From assembly GCA_963703655.1 (NCBI GenBank), contig CAVPFA010000003.1, positions 1,798,001 through 1,862,000 on the forward strand: 64,000 bases of DNA, given 5' to 3'. A model generated the notes under the pieces. That model did not search any database and was not told where the DNA came from. It saw only the letters and a list, made by a program, of their open reading frames with translations. The translations under genes were made by a program, and so were the position numbers. Within the stretch, counting starts at the first letter, position 1. Each line of letters starts with the position of its first letter. Positions 62,545-64,000 of the stretch are shown piece by piece. This stretch comes from CAVPFA01 sp963703655. Lineage in GTDB: Bacteria; Actinomycetota; Acidimicrobiia; Acidimicrobiales; Bog-793.

Positions 62545-63614
62545 CAGCGATCGAGGGCTTTGCGCAGGCCCCGGTACTCGAGCGCGTCAGAGGCCAGCAG
62601 GGGGCGATCCGCCTGCTGGCCTCCTCGGTGGGCTCGCCCGTGCACGCGTACTTGTTCTTGGGCCCGCCCGGCACGGGGCGGCTGGACGCGGCGATCGCCT
62701 TCGGGGCTGCCCTGCTGTGCCCAGACGGCGGGTGCGGCGAGTGCGCGTCGTGCCGGGAGGCGCTCGCGCGCCGCCATCCTGACCTCGAGGTGATCGAGCG
62801 AGCCGGTGCGTCGATCCTGGTCGACCAGGCGCGCGAGGTCGCGAGGATGGCGTTGCGCACGCCCCGGGCCGCCCCCTACCAGGTCCTGGTCCTCGTCGAC
62901 TTCGACCTCGTCGACAAGGCTGCGCCGGCGTTGCTGAAGACGATCGAGGAGCCGCCGGACACGACCGTCATCATCCTGATCGCAGAGTCGGTCCCGCGCC
63001 CGTTCGTCACGATCGCGAGCCGGTGTGTCCAAGTCCAGTTCGAGCCGCTCGGCGGCGAGACGATCGTCGAAGTCCTGCTGGCCCACGGGGTCGAGGTGGC
63101 GACAGCCACGGCTGCGGCCGAAGCCGCAGGCGGGCGCCTGGACCGGGCGAGGCTTCTGGCTCGGGACTCGGGCTTCGCCGACCGTCTCCACCGCTGGAGA
63201 ACCGTCCCGAGCCGCCTCGACGGGACCGGCGCCAGGATCGCCGAGCTGGCGGACGAGTTGCTCGCCTCGGCAGCCGAGCCGCTCGAGGTCGTGCGCGAAC
63301 GGCAAGCCGAGGAGTTGGCCGTCCTAGAGGACGAGGCCGAGCAGCGCGGCGAGAGGGGCCACACGCGGCCAGCTGCGGTGGAGGACCGTCATCGGCGCGA
63401 GCTGCGCAGGGCACGTACCGACGAGCTGCGCGCCGGCCTCGCGGCGCTCGCGTCCGCCTATCGCGAGCGGCTCGCCGAACCGGAGATCTCGCCGCAACGC
63501 CTCAGGACCACCGTGGCGGCGATCGCGGCCATCGACGAGGCCGCGGCACGCCTTGCTCGCAACGCGAACGAGACGATGCTGCTGCAGTGGCTCCTGTTGC
63601 ACCTCGACGTCTGA
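62541..63614 (+). CDS. holB: DNA polymerase III subunit delta'
   Basis: A 357-residue clamp-loader subunit. The AAA+ core has GPPGTGRLDAAIAFG (the P-loop Lys is Arg, consistent with a non-hydrolysing delta'), the four-cysteine zinc site in CPDGGCGECASC, LKTIEEPPDTTVIILIAESVPRPFVTIASRC (SRC motif) and C-terminal helices. The GTG overlaps the tmk stop. The C-terminal 100 residues are unusually Arg/Glu-rich (VRERQAEELAVLEDEAEQRGERG). The stop codon lies inside a perfect 7-bp hairpin (GACGTCT-4 nt-AGACGTC). Confidence 0.93.
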   Translation: MTAIEGFAQAPVLERVRGQQGAIRLLASSVGSPVHAYLFLGPPGTGRLDAAIAFGAALLCPDGGCGECASCREALARRHPDLEVIERAGASILVDQAREVARMALRTPRAAPYQVLVLVDFDLVDKAAPALLKTIEEPPDTTVIILIAESVPRPFVTIASRCVQVQFEPLGGETIVEVLLAHGVEVATATAAAEAAGGRLDRARLLARDSGFADRLHRWRTVPSRLDGTGARIAELADELLASAAEPLEVVRERQAEELAVLEDEAEQRGERGHTRPAAVEDRHRRELRRARTDELRAGLAALASAYRERLAEPEISPQRLRTTVAAIAAIDEAAARLARNANETMLLQWLLLHLDV

Positions 63615-63652
63615 CGAGACGTCGGAGAACCGTGAGCACCTCTGGGGTGCTC
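63606..63652 (+). terminator. Paired hairpins after holB
   Basis: The first hairpin is GACGTCT-GACG-AGACGTC (63606-63623), overlapping the holB stop codon. The second is GAGCACC-5 nt-GGTGCTC (63634-63652). Both stems are perfect 7-bp pairings, without a T-tract. They sit between the convergent holB and SDR genes and probably terminate transcription from both sides. Confidence 0.5.
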
Positions 63653-63677
63653 CCTCAGCCGCCCCGGTCCCACCCCC

Positions 63678-64000
63678 TTATTTGAGGTGCAGCCCGCCGT
63701 CGACCAGGGTGACATCGCCGGTCTGGTAACGAGACGCGACAATGCCGAGCACCACATCGGCGACGTCGTCGGGCGTGGCGCTTCGCGCGAGCGGAGCCGT
63801 CTTCTGCACAAAGGCGCGTTCGCGCTCCCACTCGGCAGTCCAGGGCGTGTCGACGAAACCAGGTGCGACCGCGTTCACGCGGATCTCGGGGCCGAGGACG
63901 TTCGCCAGGAGAAGCGTCATGTGGTTGAGCGCCGCCTTCGAGACCGCGTAGGGGATCGACGACCCGGTCGGGCGCACGCCGGCGAGCGATGACATCATCA
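63678..64000 (-). CDS. Short-chain dehydrogenase/reductase (SDR), partial
   Basis: The C-terminal 107 residues of a classical SDR, running off the window edge. The catalytic Ser region (MMSSLAGVRPTGSSIPYAVSKAALNHM) holds the S...YxxxK motif (Y-A-V-S-K). It is followed by NVLGPEIRVNAVAPGFVDTPW, TPDDVADVVLGIVASRYQTGDVTLVDGGLHLK, the usual end of the family. The substrate and coenzyme cannot be read from this part. It converges on holB. Confidence 0.9.
   Translation of the reverse strand, partial: MMSSLAGVRPTGSSIPYAVSKAALNHMTLLLANVLGPEIRVNAVAPGFVDTPWTAEWERERAFVQKTAPLARSATPDDVADVVLGIVASRYQTGDVTLVDGGLHLK

Noticed and set aside
1..64000. tRNA or rRNA genes, CRISPR arrays, insertion sequences, att sites
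   Set aside because: I looked for clover-leaf ends, regular direct repeats with spacers, transposase-like proteins and terminal inverted repeats and found none that I could support.

Overview
The window is high-GC DNA with frequent GTG/TTG starts and many ATGA/GTGA overlaps. It carries actinobacterial-type housekeeping genes: GlnE, a glutamine-dependent NadE, an RpoD-like sigma factor, a TrkA pair beside an APC permease, a proton-pumping pyrophosphatase, and topA-tmk-holB with a Lys/Ala-rich TopA tail. This points to an Actinomycetota member, perhaps an uncultured lineage such as Acidimicrobiia; the class is a guess. No rRNA, tRNA, CRISPR array or insertion sequence was recognised.

Layout. 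0-4.5 kb: a partial bulb-type lectin, a polytopic membrane protein, and an HxlR regulator divergent from a DHA2-type MFS exporter. 4.5-32 kb: a large aromatic-catabolism island. It holds two extradiol (VOC) dioxygenases, a Rieske oxygenase alpha subunit, a C-C bond hydrolase, hydratase and decarboxylase paralogues, 4-hydroxy-2-oxovalerate aldolase and acylating acetaldehyde dehydrogenase. FAH, HIBADH-like, YciI and SRPBCC proteins, an ACMSD-type amidohydrolase, a CocE/NonD esterase and a Liv-type ABC importer (LivK, a LivH-LivM-LivG fusion, LivF) complete it. A MoxR ATPase, a VWA protein and a small helical-repeat protein sit inside the aldolase/dioxygenase operon, and a GntR/FCD regulator lies in the middle. 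32-36.5 kb: ferritin-like protein, FUSC exporter, LapA-like protein, a DUF2510 protein and a secreted protein. 36.5-45 kb: a redox block with ApbE, an FMN-binding protein, a ferric-reductase-like flavocytochrome, a TorD chaperone, a molybdopterin oxidoreductase without a Tat signal and a fused FeS-NrfD subunit. 45-64 kb: housekeeping genes, ending in a partial SDR.

Main observations. (1) A palindrome with core [C/G]TG[C/T]AT[A/G]CA[C/G] recurs at nine places (seven good, two degenerate) from 5.4 to 32 kb. Every copy lies just upstream of an island gene, which suggests one regulon spanning ring opening, downstream steps and uptake; the GntR/FCD protein is the obvious candidate regulator. (2) Twelve single-base frameshifts in eleven genes, including glnE, break otherwise well-conserved proteins. 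The pattern fits residual indels in the assembly better than decay; the CDS spans given here assume one continuous gene each.

How it may work together: esters or conjugates would be cleaved by the CocE hydrolase and imported by LivK/LivHMG/LivF. The product would be hydroxylated by the Rieske oxygenase, ring-opened by the VOC dioxygenases and hydrolysed by the alpha/beta hydrolase. It would then reach pyruvate and acetyl-CoA through MhpD-MhpE-MhpF. The MoxR/VWA pair may act as an activase for one of the metalloenzymes.
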